From Cohnella sp. SGD-V74 (GTDB lineage: Bacteria > Bacillota > Bacilli > Paenibacillales > Paenibacillaceae), in NCBI RefSeq assembly GCF_003001675.1, contig NZ_PVYW01000005.1, positions 310,001 through 374,000 on the forward strand: 64,000 nucleotides of DNA. The letters run 5' to 3'. Made by a program: the position numbers and the translations under genes. Positions 16,567-24,657 of this stretch are shown here, in pieces. The notes beneath the pieces are model-generated. The model saw only the letters and a program-made list of their open reading frames with translations. It had not been told where the DNA came from and ran no database searches. How positions within the stretch are numbered: position 1 is the first letter of the stretch; each line of letters opens with the position of its first letter.

Positions 16567-16937
16567 TGCACACGATTCTTCTGGTGGAGGACAACGAATT
16601 GAACCGCGACATGTTATCCAGAAGGCTCGTTCGCAAAGGGTACCGCGTCTTGACGGCCGAAGACGGGCGCGAAGGAGTCGAGCTTGCGTCCTCGGCGCTT
16701 CCCGACCTCGTGCTCATGGATATGAGCCTGCCGGTCCTGGATGGCTGGGAGGCGACGCGGATGCTGAAGAGCGATCCCCGAACGCGTTCCGTTCCGGTGA
16801 TCGCGCTGACGGCCCATGCCATGTCCGGCGACGAGAAGAAAGCCTACGAGGCCGGATGCGACGACTTCGATACGAAGCCGGTCGATCTCCCGCGGCTGCT
16901 CGGCAAGATCGAAGCGGCCCTGCTCAAGACAGAATAG
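16566..16937 (+). CDS. stand-alone response regulator receiver (CheY/DivK-like)
   Basis: A 123-residue single receiver domain: acidic pair VEDNE near the start, phospho-acceptor Asp in LVLMDMSLP (about 53), Thr in ALTAH and Lys in DTKPVD. There is no output domain, so it acts by protein contact or as a phosphate shuttle between the hybrid kinase and the HD-GYP protein. It overlaps the kinase stop by one base. Confidence 0.92.
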   Translation: MHTILLVEDNELNRDMLSRRLVRKGYRVLTAEDGREGVELASSALPDLVLMDMSLPVLDGWEATRMLKSDPRTRSVPVIALTAHAMSGDEKKAYEAGCDDFDTKPVDLPRLLGKIEAALLKTE

Positions 16938-16955
16938 AATGGAGTGCGTGCGCCG

Positions 16956-18011
16956 ATGGACGCCAGCATAGACGCGAAAATATTGATCGTCGACGATCAG
17001 GAATACAACGTAAGCCTATTGGAGCGCATTTTGACCCGCGCGGGATTCCGCCGCATTCACAGCACGCTCGATCCGCACGAGGTGCAGCGCATGGTCGCCG
17101 AAGTCGAGCCCGACATCGTCCTTCTCGACTTGCACATGCCCGGCATAGACGGTTTGGAGGTGCTGAAGAGGATACGCGAGCAGGTCGGGCAAGAGAATTA
17201 CTTGCCGGTTCTCATGCTGACCGCGGACACGACGGCGGAAGTGAAGCAGCAGGGGCTTCAGGCCGGAGTCAACGATTTCCTGGCCAAGCCGTACGATCGG
17301 ACGGAGGTCGTACTGCGTATCCGCAACCTGCTTAAGACGAGGGAGCTGCACTTGCAATTGCAGCACCACAACCGGACGCTGGAGGACAAAGTCCAGGAAC
17401 GGACGATGGAGCTCAGCCAGGCCAAGCTGGAGATGATGCTGCTGCTCGGCCGGGCGGCGGAGTACCGCGACGACATGACCGGGCAGCATACGCAGAGAGT
17501 CGGCGAGCTGTCGGCCTTGATCGCCGAGCGGCTCGGCTTGCCGGAGAAGGACGTCGACCTGATCCGCAAGGCGGCTCCGCTGCACGATATCGGCAAGATC
17601 GGCATCCCGGACGAAATTTTGCTTAAGCCCGGCCGCTTCGAGCCTCAAGAATTCGAGCGGATGAAAACCCACACGACGATCGGCGCCGACATTCTCGAAG
17701 GCAGCTATTTCAATATTTTGCAGCTGGCTCGCGTTATCGCGCTGTCCCACCACGAGAAATGGGACGGCTCGGGGTATCCCCAAGGCTTGGCCGGAGAGGA
17801 AATCCCGATCGAAGCGAGAATCGTCGCTCTGGCCGACTTCTACGACGCGCTTACGCACGAGCGCCCGTACAAGAGGGCATGGACGCCGGAGGAGACGATG
17901 GAGGAGATTGCCCGCCAGCGGGGAGCCCACTTCGATCCGCAAGTCGTCGACGCCTTCGAGGCGTTGTTCCGGGAACGCGATTTTCATCAACTGATTGAAT
18001 TGTCATCCTAG
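16956..18011 (+). CDS. response regulator with HD-GYP c-di-GMP phosphodiesterase domain
   Basis: A 351-residue regulator. An N-terminal receiver (ILIVDDQE; phospho-Asp in VLLDLHMPG) is joined by a coiled coil (KVQERTMELSQAKLEMMLLL) to an HD-GYP domain with all metal motifs: HDIGKIGIPDEILLKPGRF, HHEKWDGSGYP and ALADFYDALT. HD-GYP proteins hydrolyse c-di-GMP. ATG 16956 follows GGAG; an in-frame GTG at 16944 is possible. Its TAG stop is inside a perfect 28 bp palindrome. Together with the kinase it probably ties a gas or redox signal to c-di-GMP. Confidence 0.93.
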   Translation: MDASIDAKILIVDDQEYNVSLLERILTRAGFRRIHSTLDPHEVQRMVAEVEPDIVLLDLHMPGIDGLEVLKRIREQVGQENYLPVLMLTADTTAEVKQQGLQAGVNDFLAKPYDRTEVVLRIRNLLKTRELHLQLQHHNRTLEDKVQERTMELSQAKLEMMLLLGRAAEYRDDMTGQHTQRVGELSALIAERLGLPEKDVDLIRKAAPLHDIGKIGIPDEILLKPGRFEPQEFERMKTHTTIGADILEGSYFNILQLARVIALSHHEKWDGSGYPQGLAGEEIPIEARIVALADFYDALTHERPYKRAWTPEETMEEIARQRGAHFDPQVVDAFEALFRERDFHQLIELSS

Positions 18012-18036
18012 GGCGTGTATGCATACACGCCCTAGC
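18009..18036. terminator. perfect 28 bp palindrome at the end of the HD-GYP gene
   Basis: CTAGGGCGTGTATG and its exact reverse complement CATACACGCCCTAG abut with no loop, and the TAG stop codon lies inside. No T run follows. It could be a loop-less terminator, a transcript-stabilising hairpin, or a protein or recombination site next to the MITE-like element. Confidence 0.6.
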
Positions 18037-18040
18037 ACTG

Positions 18041-18259
18041 GGGCTGTCTCATAAGTTAATAGAGCCGTACCGAACGATTATCGATGGATGCAAGGCAATG
18101 GGCATCTATCTCCTTCCGATGCTGTACGACCCTGAAATTTGGAATGGATAGACCCGTAACAGGGTCATTTCAGGATCGTATGAGGCAGTCTCCAGGAGAT
18201 AGATGCCCTTCTCTTTTATCGATAATCTTGTATGTACGTCTCTGCTTATGGGACAGTTC
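18041..18259. mobile_element. MITE-like element with terminal inverted repeats
   Basis: A non-coding ~219 bp segment bounded by GGGGCTGTCTCATAAG (18041-18056) and, inverted, CTTATGGGACAGTTCC (18245-18260), 13 of 16 matching. Inside are further nested inverted repeats: GATTATCGAT (18076) with ATCGATAATC (18218), and GGGCATCTATCTCC (18098) with GGAGATAGATGCCC (18194), plus GACCCTG/CAGGGTC in the centre. The ends resemble the GGGCTGTCTCA-type ends of several IS families, so it is probably a non-autonomous derivative. A target duplication is not obvious. Confidence 0.65.
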
Positions 18260-18334
18260 CATTTATATCTGTAAGGAAATCGCGCCTCGCGCGTCTAATA
18301 TAGGAGTAAAGCGCAAACAAGAGGGGAGGGGACC

Positions 18335-18871
18335 GTCGTCGACAATTCCGCAATCGAGCAATGGTTTCTGGCCTACGGCTCGGATGTTCATCGCTTTCTC
18401 GCGTATTACACCGGGAGGAATCAGGTCGAGGATCTGGTGCAGGACGTCTTCGTCAAGGCGCTGCAAGGAAGCCGGGATTTCCAAGGGCGGGCGAGCCCGA
18501 AAACATGGCTGTTCTCGATCGCGCGGAGGGTCGCGATCGACGCGGAGAGGAAGAGGCGGCGAAGCTTGCTGCTGCCGTCGCGGCTGTTTGGCGAACGCGA
18601 AGCTTCCGCGGCGACGCCCGAGGAGATGGCGATTCATCGCCAGGACGTTGCGGACGTATACCGCGCGGTCATGAAGCTGAAGAGATCGTACAGAGACGTG
18701 CTGCTTCTGCGCGTCATGCAGCAGCTGTCGTCGGCCGAGACGGCGGAGGTGCTCGGATGGACTTCCGCCCGGGTCGATGTAACGCTGCATCGGGCGATTC
18801 GCCAAGCGAGAAGCATTCACGAAGCGCTGGAAGGAGGCGCGGATTATGCGCAAACAACCGAACGGGGATAG
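18335..18871 (+). CDS. ECF RNA polymerase sigma factor with unclear start codon
   Basis: Sigma-70 region 2 (EQWFLAYGSDVHRFLAYY, EDLVQDVFVKAL, ASPKTWLFSIARRVAID) and region 4 (SYRDVLLLRVMQQLSSAETA then WTSARVDVTLHRAIRQ) are clear. The family similarity runs up to about 18341, just after GAGGGGAGGGG (18321-18331), yet the only codons at the right distance are GTC GTC (18335-18340) and no ATG, GTG or TTG lies in frame before GTG 18437. I give 18335 as the start from homology and the ribosome site; a 144-residue form from 18437 would lack the start of region 2. It overlaps its presumed partner by 26 bases. Confidence 0.75.
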   Translation, partial: VVDNSAIEQWFLAYGSDVHRFLAYYTGRNQVEDLVQDVFVKALQGSRDFQGRASPKTWLFSIARRVAIDAERKRRRSLLLPSRLFGEREASAATPEEMAIHRQDVADVYRAVMKLKRSYRDVLLLRVMQQLSSAETAEVLGWTSARVDVTLHRAIRQARSIHEALEGGADYAQTTERG

Positions 18872-19826
18872 TTGGATCGAGCTGCTGAAGGAGCTGCCCG
18901 CCAAGCCGCTTGATCCGACCGCCGAGCAGGAAATTTTGCGGACTTTAAGACAGGCGGGAGCATCTTCGGGAAGGGAGGTCAGGGTCAGGGGCAGGGGCAG
19001 GGGAGCGCTGCGGCTGTCGCTGCTCGCCATTGTCGCCGCTGCCGCGTTGATTGTCGTCGCGTCGTTATCGGGAATCATCGAACGGGCGGACGGAGGCAGA
19101 TGGGGCGCGGCTTTGTTCGGTTCCCGTCCCGCAGGCCACGCCGCGGAAATCAGCCCGCTGTTCGATCTGCTGGACAAGGATGGGAAAGTCGTCTATCCGG
19201 ACCGGCTGAGAGGAATCGAAGGGAAAATCGCTTTTAGCGAATATCCGGGAGGCTTCGTCGCGAATTCGGGAACGACGGTGTCCAAAGTGTTCTGGTACTT
19301 ATGGGGGGACCGGCAAAGGCTGAACGGGGCGTATCTTGTTGCCAAAGCGGTCAGCCTCGATACCGGCAAGAAGTTCGCGCTCAACGAAACGAGGCTGAAC
19401 GGTCCGATTTACGGCGCGGATGCGAATGCCGTCACGCGCTTCAACCCGTTTCCGAGTAAAGGCGCATGGCGCATCGACGTCGAGCTGGACGGGGAGCCGT
19501 ACGGTTCGATCTTCATCCGGGTGAAGGACGAATACATTCATACGGAATCTTCCAGCTTCCTTGTCTCCAAGGATGATGCGGAGACGGGCGCGACGGAGAC
19601 GTCGCTCATCGTCCAAGGGCACGATATGCCGGAGACGCTCGATGTGATCGTTCAGCCAGCGGACGTTTCCGGACAGGCGAGGAAGCTGACTTTTCTCAGG
19701 GCGCAGGAATATATTCAGGGCATGGAGCCCGTCACCCATTATTCGGGCAGCCTTGAATTCGACGCTCCCGGGAAGTGGCGAATCGAAGTGCTCGGCGAGA
19801 AAACGACGGTGGAGGTGCGGCCTTAG
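18846..19826 (+). CDS. membrane-anchored protein partnered with the ECF sigma factor (possible anti-sigma, DUF4871-like)
   Basis: A 326-residue protein with a cytoplasmic N-terminus (WIELLKELPAKPLDPTAEQE, then many Arg), one membrane helix (LSLLAIVAAAALIVVASLSG, about residues 58-77) and a large extracellular beta-rich region. Topology and the 26-base overlap with the sigma gene fit an anti-sigma factor that senses outside signals. The outer domain recalls DUF4871 proteins of Bacillus (segment FWYLWGDRQRLNGAYLVAKA), but this is a weak recollection. GAAGGAGG precedes the ATG. No zinc-type anti-sigma motif is present. Confidence 0.7.
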   Translation: MRKQPNGDSWIELLKELPAKPLDPTAEQEILRTLRQAGASSGREVRVRGRGRGALRLSLLAIVAAAALIVVASLSGIIERADGGRWGAALFGSRPAGHAAEISPLFDLLDKDGKVVYPDRLRGIEGKIAFSEYPGGFVANSGTTVSKVFWYLWGDRQRLNGAYLVAKAVSLDTGKKFALNETRLNGPIYGADANAVTRFNPFPSKGAWRIDVELDGEPYGSIFIRVKDEYIHTESSSFLVSKDDAETGATETSLIVQGHDMPETLDVIVQPADVSGQARKLTFLRAQEYIQGMEPVTHYSGSLEFDAPGKWRIEVLGEKTTVEVRP

Positions 19827-19839
19827 CCGCAACCTCCGG

Positions 19840-19885
19840 TTGACATCCGGCCTTGTCCTGAACTAAAATGTGAGTAAATACTCAC
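19840..19885 (+). promoter_or_regulatory. promoter and TetR-type operator of the interrupted ABC exporter operon
   Basis: TTGACA (19840-19845), 18 bp, TAAAAT (19864-19869), immediately followed by the perfect inverted repeat GTGAGTA-AA-TACTCAC (19870-19885) over the transcription start. The TetR gene of the same original operon (31903) now lies past the transposon; it is the obvious candidate to bind here. Confidence 0.8.
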
Positions 19886-19914
19886 TTTTATTTCAAGAGA
19901 CGGAGGTTGCGGCC

Positions 19915-20505
19915 ATGGGCATAGCCGTGCAGGTCGACCGGGTCAGCAAGAGCTACGGGAAGAAGACGGTGCTCCAAGACGTTACGCTGCAGATGCGGCA
20001 AGGGCAGATTTACGGCCTGATCGGGCCGTCGGGAGCGGGCAAGACGACGCTGGTCAAAATGCTGGTCGGCATGGAACGCGCGGATACGGGCAAGGTGAAC
20101 GTGCTGGGCGAAGCAATGCCGAATCTGAAGCTGCTGCAGGATATCGGCTACATGGCGCAGTCCGACGCTCTCTACACGGAGTTGACGGGAGAGGAAAATT
20201 TGACGTTCTTCGCCTCCTTGTTCAAGCTGGGCAAGGAAGCGAAGAGAGAGCGAATCGCGTACGCGTCCGAGCTCGTTAACCTGTCCGGAGAGCTGGGCAA
20301 GAGAGTGGCGGCCTACTCGGGAGGCATGAAGCGGAGACTGTCGCTCGCCGTCGCCTTGATTCAGAATCCGCGCCTGCTTATTCTCGACGAGCCGACGGTC
20401 GGCATCGATCCCTCGCTCAGGGTGTCAATCTGGAACGAGCTGCTGCGGTTGAAAGAGGAAGAAGGCAAGACGATCGTCGTTACGACGCACGTTTATCTAA
20501 AATAA
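19915..20505 (+). pseudogene. ABC exporter ATPase, interrupted by the transposon (5' part)
   Basis: DrrA/CcmA-type ATPase with Walker A GPSGAGKTT, signature YSGGMKRRLSLAVAL and Walker B LLILDEPTVGID. The frame leaves the family at TTHV (H-loop), where the element begins, and stops three codons later (YLK, stop at 20503). The missing 48 residues (MDEAARCDYLAMV...GGSSR) are found in frame at 30703-30850. Start ATG 19915 follows GGAGG. The truncated product keeps the H-loop His but lacks the C-terminal part, so it is probably inactive. Before insertion the operon was ATPase, permease, tetR: a TetR-controlled drug-type exporter. Confidence 0.92.
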
Positions 20506-20552
20506 ATCGCACATCATAATATTGCACATCATCATATATAAAACGTGATCAC

Positions 20553-20579
20553 AAACCTTTATGTTCAAAGGTTTTTTTG
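20553..20579 (+). terminator. terminator just inside the left end of the transposon
   Basis: AAACCTTT (20553-20560), loop ATGTTC, AAAGGTTT (20567-20574), then a T run. It would stop transcripts entering from the host exporter promoter before they reach the recombinase genes. Confidence 0.8.
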
Positions 20580-20699
20580 TTTTGTTCAGATTTTTTAATG
20601 CACAACACTATTCTTTGTGTTAACATTTAACTTCTGTGATATCTCGAAATATTAGATTTCATTATTGCACAGATTGATAGTGTTATGGAGGGGATTTGG

Positions 20700-22043
20700 A
20701 TGAACGATAAATCTCACATTGCAGAAATTATTCAATTAAAGAATGATAATATCCGTTTTGTGCTAGTCCCTGTGTGGTTAGAGTGGATGCGCAGACGCGA
20801 TGGCAATATTATCGAAAAGCAAGTTGCAGCAATTGGTTTAAAAGACGTTTCAAAGGGCATTCATACCATCCACGGTTTATCCGCTTTTATATTAGGGGAA
20901 GGCGGCAGATGGAGATCCAAAAAGTACAATACACAACGGAAGCATGTAAACAATATCATTCAGTTTTTAAACTACCTAATAAAGAACAAGAAGAGATTAA
21001 AACTTACCAAACTGTCTGACCTTACCATACAAATAGGCACTGACTTTCTATCCGACTTAAGTTTCAAAAAGCAAGAAGTACAGACAGAGGAAGGAATTGT
21101 TGAGAAGGAAATAAGCGTCAACAAGAAAACAGTATTAAGCATCGGTAGAACACTTACTTATTTCTATATATGGTTGCATAATAACGAACTACTTCCTAAT
21201 GTTGATGGAGAGTTACTGCAGGAATTCAAACGTAAAAACCATCATAACGGCGAGTATTATTATGAATCTATTTTCGATCCGATTTACCCCTCTGAAAAAG
21301 CTAGAAAGTTAGAACACTGCTTCCCTATCAAATACCTACCATTGCTTTTGGAGGTTGCCATCATTAAAACAAATCCTATCACGTTAGGATTATATCTTCA
21401 GCTATTCGGAGGATTGCGTGTTTCCGAAGTCGTCAATATTAAACGAACTCAATTTGCCAGAACCGTTAATAAGGGTGATTTCTTGTTAAACATCGAATCG
21501 AGGAACATGAGGACAGATTTGAAAGGAAGCTCTGGAGGAGGATATGCCAAGAAACAAAGAAGACAACTTATTATTCAAATCAAAGATTGGGGAGATATCC
21601 TGTATAGACAACATTTGGATCTATACAAAGAGTCAAACAACTTGTCAGATTACATCCCTAAGGGAGCCCTATTTGTAAACTCCCAAGGAAGAGCATTATC
21701 AGAACCCAGCTATCGTTATTATTTCAAAAAACTTAAACAGGAGTTTTGTGATCACTTATTTAAGCACGGAGATGCTGATGAAAAGTTGGTAGCTAATCAT
21801 CTTCGAATCATAGATTGGAATACTCATATCGGAAGAGGAACATTTACAAACATGATTACTGAACAAACCGACAACATCGCAGAAATTGCTTTTATAAGAG
21901 GCGATTCCAATCTAATGTCAAGTCTACCCTACTTGGCCAAGACGACAAGAGCAAGAGATCGAGTTGAAAGAAACATTTCAATAACTCATGAAGATTATGT
22001 GCCCAGTTTAATCAATAAACAAACTTCCCAAAGGAGGACATAA
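20700..22043 (+). CDS. tyrosine recombinase, first of three (TnpA position)
   Basis: A 447-residue site-specific recombinase. A SAM-like N-terminal core-binding domain precedes the catalytic domain: first Arg in FGGLRVSEVVNI (about residue 239), HxxR in HIGRGTFTN (about 374-377) and the likely nucleophile Tyr in SSLPYLAKT (about 412). The second-box His/Trp position appears as RGDSNLM, so the motif is divergent. Start ATG 20700 follows GGAGGGG; an ATG at 20685 lies in that site. It overlaps the next gene by one base, and all four recombination genes are tightly coupled. Codon use is AT-rich, unlike the host. Confidence 0.9.
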   Translation: MNDKSHIAEIIQLKNDNIRFVLVPVWLEWMRRRDGNIIEKQVAAIGLKDVSKGIHTIHGLSAFILGEGGRWRSKKYNTQRKHVNNIIQFLNYLIKNKKRLKLTKLSDLTIQIGTDFLSDLSFKKQEVQTEEGIVEKEISVNKKTVLSIGRTLTYFYIWLHNNELLPNVDGELLQEFKRKNHHNGEYYYESIFDPIYPSEKARKLEHCFPIKYLPLLLEVAIIKTNPITLGLYLQLFGGLRVSEVVNIKRTQFARTVNKGDFLLNIESRNMRTDLKGSSGGGYAKKQRRQLIIQIKDWGDILYRQHLDLYKESNNLSDYIPKGALFVNSQGRALSEPSYRYYFKKLKQEFCDHLFKHGDADEKLVANHLRIIDWNTHIGRGTFTNMITEQTDNIAEIAFIRGDSNLMSSLPYLAKTTRARDRVERNISITHEDYVPSLINKQTSQRRT

Positions 22044-24652
22044 TGTATTTCACGCCAGGTCAATTACGTAAGTTTTTCAAAGAAAAAGGTTATATCGTGG
22101 GAGAAAAAGCGGCATGTAGCATGATGAAGAATCACCCTCATGTCATCACGGATCCCAATATCTTGATTCCAAAAGAACATGCACAAGAGCTTGTAGAACA
22201 ATACCTATTAATCCCCGAAGGCTATATACTGGCTACTGAGGCTCTTAAAGTCTACAACATCGCGGAGAGTAAGATTAATTCATTAACGGAAGCTGGTAAA
22301 TTAAACAAATGTTTTCGTCTTCTTAATGGATTTTGGAGAGTCTATGTCGATTCCACCAAACTCGACGAACTACAAAAAGATTTCATCACTTACCAGCAAC
22401 TACACGAGCACATCCAAACCCTCGGATTCAAGACTACCTCTGAGTTTATTAGAAACGTAATGAACACTCATCCTAAGGTAATAAAAAGCGAGAATAACAA
22501 ACAAAATTTACTACACAAGGACGATGTGATAGATATTATCAATTGGATAATACCACCCGCCGGATACTTACCCGTAGACGAAGCTTGTAAACACACAGGG
22601 CTTAATAAAAACTTAATCCAAGCACTAATAAAAGACAAAGTGATCAATACATTTATCCCGAAACACGGGGTACAGAGAACATTTGTTGATCCACAACAAC
22701 TGCAAGAAGTATCAGATCGGGAAGCAAATTATTATTCAGTGCCTGATGCAGCATTATTATTAGGCACATCTCGCACCCACGTATATAAACTCATTCAAGA
22801 TGACGTTCTCAAGAACTTTAAACTCGATAAAGTAAAACAAACAAGAAAATATTTCCTTGATAAGAACGAAATTCATCAATTGCAAGTTGAATATTCAAAA
22901 AACGAAAATGAAGTTCAAAAACCGTTTAATAAAGCCAGTTTCATCAAACAATTTAGCGACGAGATATCAGATAAACCTATCACAATCGAACTCCGTTTGA
23001 ACAAGGAATTATTCTCCAAATTCACCATTCAAATTCTGAATGATTTAAATGATCGAGAAACGAGTCTACAGAACAGAAAATGGGAGTTGGGTAATACATT
23101 TGATAAAGCAATTACCCATTTGCCAAGTTTGATTCATACACTGAGCAAAGATTTCCTTGTTGCTATGATAGATGACGAACAGATTCCTTATTACGTAAAA
23201 CAAGATTTCATGAGATTTTACAAGTATGCGTGTAGAACGCAGCGCACAACCCCACACAAGGTCTATATAACAAGAAACAGAACGAAAAGCACAATAAGCG
23301 AATCCAATGAGGATGAAATATATCCACCTGCGATATACGGTCAGTTTTACACTCATGCCAAAAAGGTAGATCTCCATATTCAACATGCCATTCAACAGAG
23401 GACGTATGCTAATATGTGGCTGTTCTCGACTTTGCTACTAACCGATATGTGGAGAGCAACGGATCTATTTTACGAAATTCCGCGTATCGACATAGACATA
23501 CTGAATATTCCTGATTACTCATGGTTCAAATCAGAAAAATTGAATCAAAACCAGGTCCAGCTTGTAATAGATCAATTACGTTTATCGTTGAATTTTGCGA
23601 ATGTAGGAAAAACAGGTGCCGAATTGCTTTTTTTAATGATTCCCGAATTGGAAGAAGCCATCGCAACTGCTGCCGTCATATGCGAATTACACAGCAGGGA
23701 TGTCCCAAGCAGTAACGTGCTTCAGAAAAGCTTTCTGCTAGGCACATTCTTTGAGGGAATCACGCCTGAGAAATTAAAAACTAGTTCTTCAGGAAGAGCA
23801 GTTCATAAGAAATACTTCGCAACAGACGAATTATTAAAGCGAACCAAATTCAGCTCTCACAAACTATGTAAAAGCACCATGACATATGTTTATTTTTACG
23901 TAAGCGAAAAAGGTGAAGCCGGGGATATTGATACCCGTAATCAAGCGGAAAAGCTTCTATCGCAAGGGCGTTCACATCAGCATGGAAACTCCGTGATCCC
24001 TTATGTAGTCTTTTCAAATAAAGACGGATCCATGGATACCGTATCTATCAACTTATTCAGACGTGGTCATTTTGGATGGTTGTATAACACAATGGTTTCG
24101 CACGTTGAAAGTAGTTTATCCATTCAGCAAAGCATGGAAAAAAGAACCGATTCGATCGAAGAATTAAGAGATGAATTTTCTTTGCGCGAACTAGAAGATT
24201 GGGCGGAAGGCATACTTCAAAATAAAAAAAGCAATGAATTTGTGGTACTCCGACTCATGAAAATGTCAAGAGATGAATTAATAGAAGAGGTCGTAAAAAT
24301 CTACAAATGCGAAAAACCAAGCCGTGACGGTCTAGGTCAATGTTTCGCGTTTCCTGATTGCCACTTCACTAAACGTTCCTCATGCATTGGTTGTCCTGAG
24401 TTCATCCCTCAGTATCAATTACTCAAGGAAGCACATTCTGAATTCTTACGGCTAACAGATAGCATTAGAAACAACGTTTCTGAAGCTCTCCGATCGAGGG
24501 ACTCCATGTTTTTGTATCGTCTTTATATTGTTATTGGAGAAGCGGTAAATGCATTCGGTAGCGAGAAGGTCAATGCATATATTTCCTTAGAAACAATATC
24601 GAATGAGTGGCATGAAGTGAAACAATATCTCGAAATACCAAAGAAGGTGTAA
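22043..24652 (+). CDS. large HTH-array protein with degenerate tyrosine-recombinase-like domain (TnpB position)
   Basis: An 869-residue protein. The first ~290 residues contain about five repeated MerR/excisionase-like helix-turn-helix modules (for example YILATEALKVYNIAESKINS, YLPVDEACKHTGLNKNLIQA, YYSVPDAALLLGTSRTHVYK), suggesting contact with several DNA repeats. The C-terminal half has a faint recombinase pattern: TDMWRATDLFYEIPRIDID where the first Arg box falls, HKLCKSTMT where HxLR is expected (Arg replaced by Cys) and HQHGNSVIPYVVF where the Tyr box falls. A Cys cluster (KCEKPS, GQCFAFPDC, SCIGCPEF) follows. It is probably a structural partner of the flanking recombinases; this is inference. 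Confidence 0.72.
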   Translation: MYFTPGQLRKFFKEKGYIVGEKAACSMMKNHPHVITDPNILIPKEHAQELVEQYLLIPEGYILATEALKVYNIAESKINSLTEAGKLNKCFRLLNGFWRVYVDSTKLDELQKDFITYQQLHEHIQTLGFKTTSEFIRNVMNTHPKVIKSENNKQNLLHKDDVIDIINWIIPPAGYLPVDEACKHTGLNKNLIQALIKDKVINTFIPKHGVQRTFVDPQQLQEVSDREANYYSVPDAALLLGTSRTHVYKLIQDDVLKNFKLDKVKQTRKYFLDKNEIHQLQVEYSKNENEVQKPFNKASFIKQFSDEISDKPITIELRLNKELFSKFTIQILNDLNDRETSLQNRKWELGNTFDKAITHLPSLIHTLSKDFLVAMIDDEQIPYYVKQDFMRFYKYACRTQRTTPHKVYITRNRTKSTISESNEDEIYPPAIYGQFYTHAKKVDLHIQHAIQQRTYANMWLFSTLLLTDMWRATDLFYEIPRIDIDILNIPDYSWFKSEKLNQNQVQLVIDQLRLSLNFANVGKTGAELLFLMIPELEEAIATAAVICELHSRDVPSSNVLQKSFLLGTFFEGITPEKLKTSSSGRAVHKKYFATDELLKRTKFSSHKLCKSTMTYVYFYVSEKGEAGDIDTRNQAEKLLSQGRSHQHGNSVIPYVVFSNKDGSMDTVSINLFRRGHFGWLYNTMVSHVESSLSIQQSMEKRTDSIEELRDEFSLRELEDWAEGILQNKKSNEFVVLRLMKMSRDELIEEVVKIYKCEKPSRDGLGQCFAFPDCHFTKRSSCIGCPEFIPQYQLLKEAHSEFLRLTDSIRNNVSEALRSRDSMFLYRLYIVIGEAVNAFGSEKVNAYISLETISNEWHEVKQYLEIPKKV

Positions 24653-24657
24653 TATAT

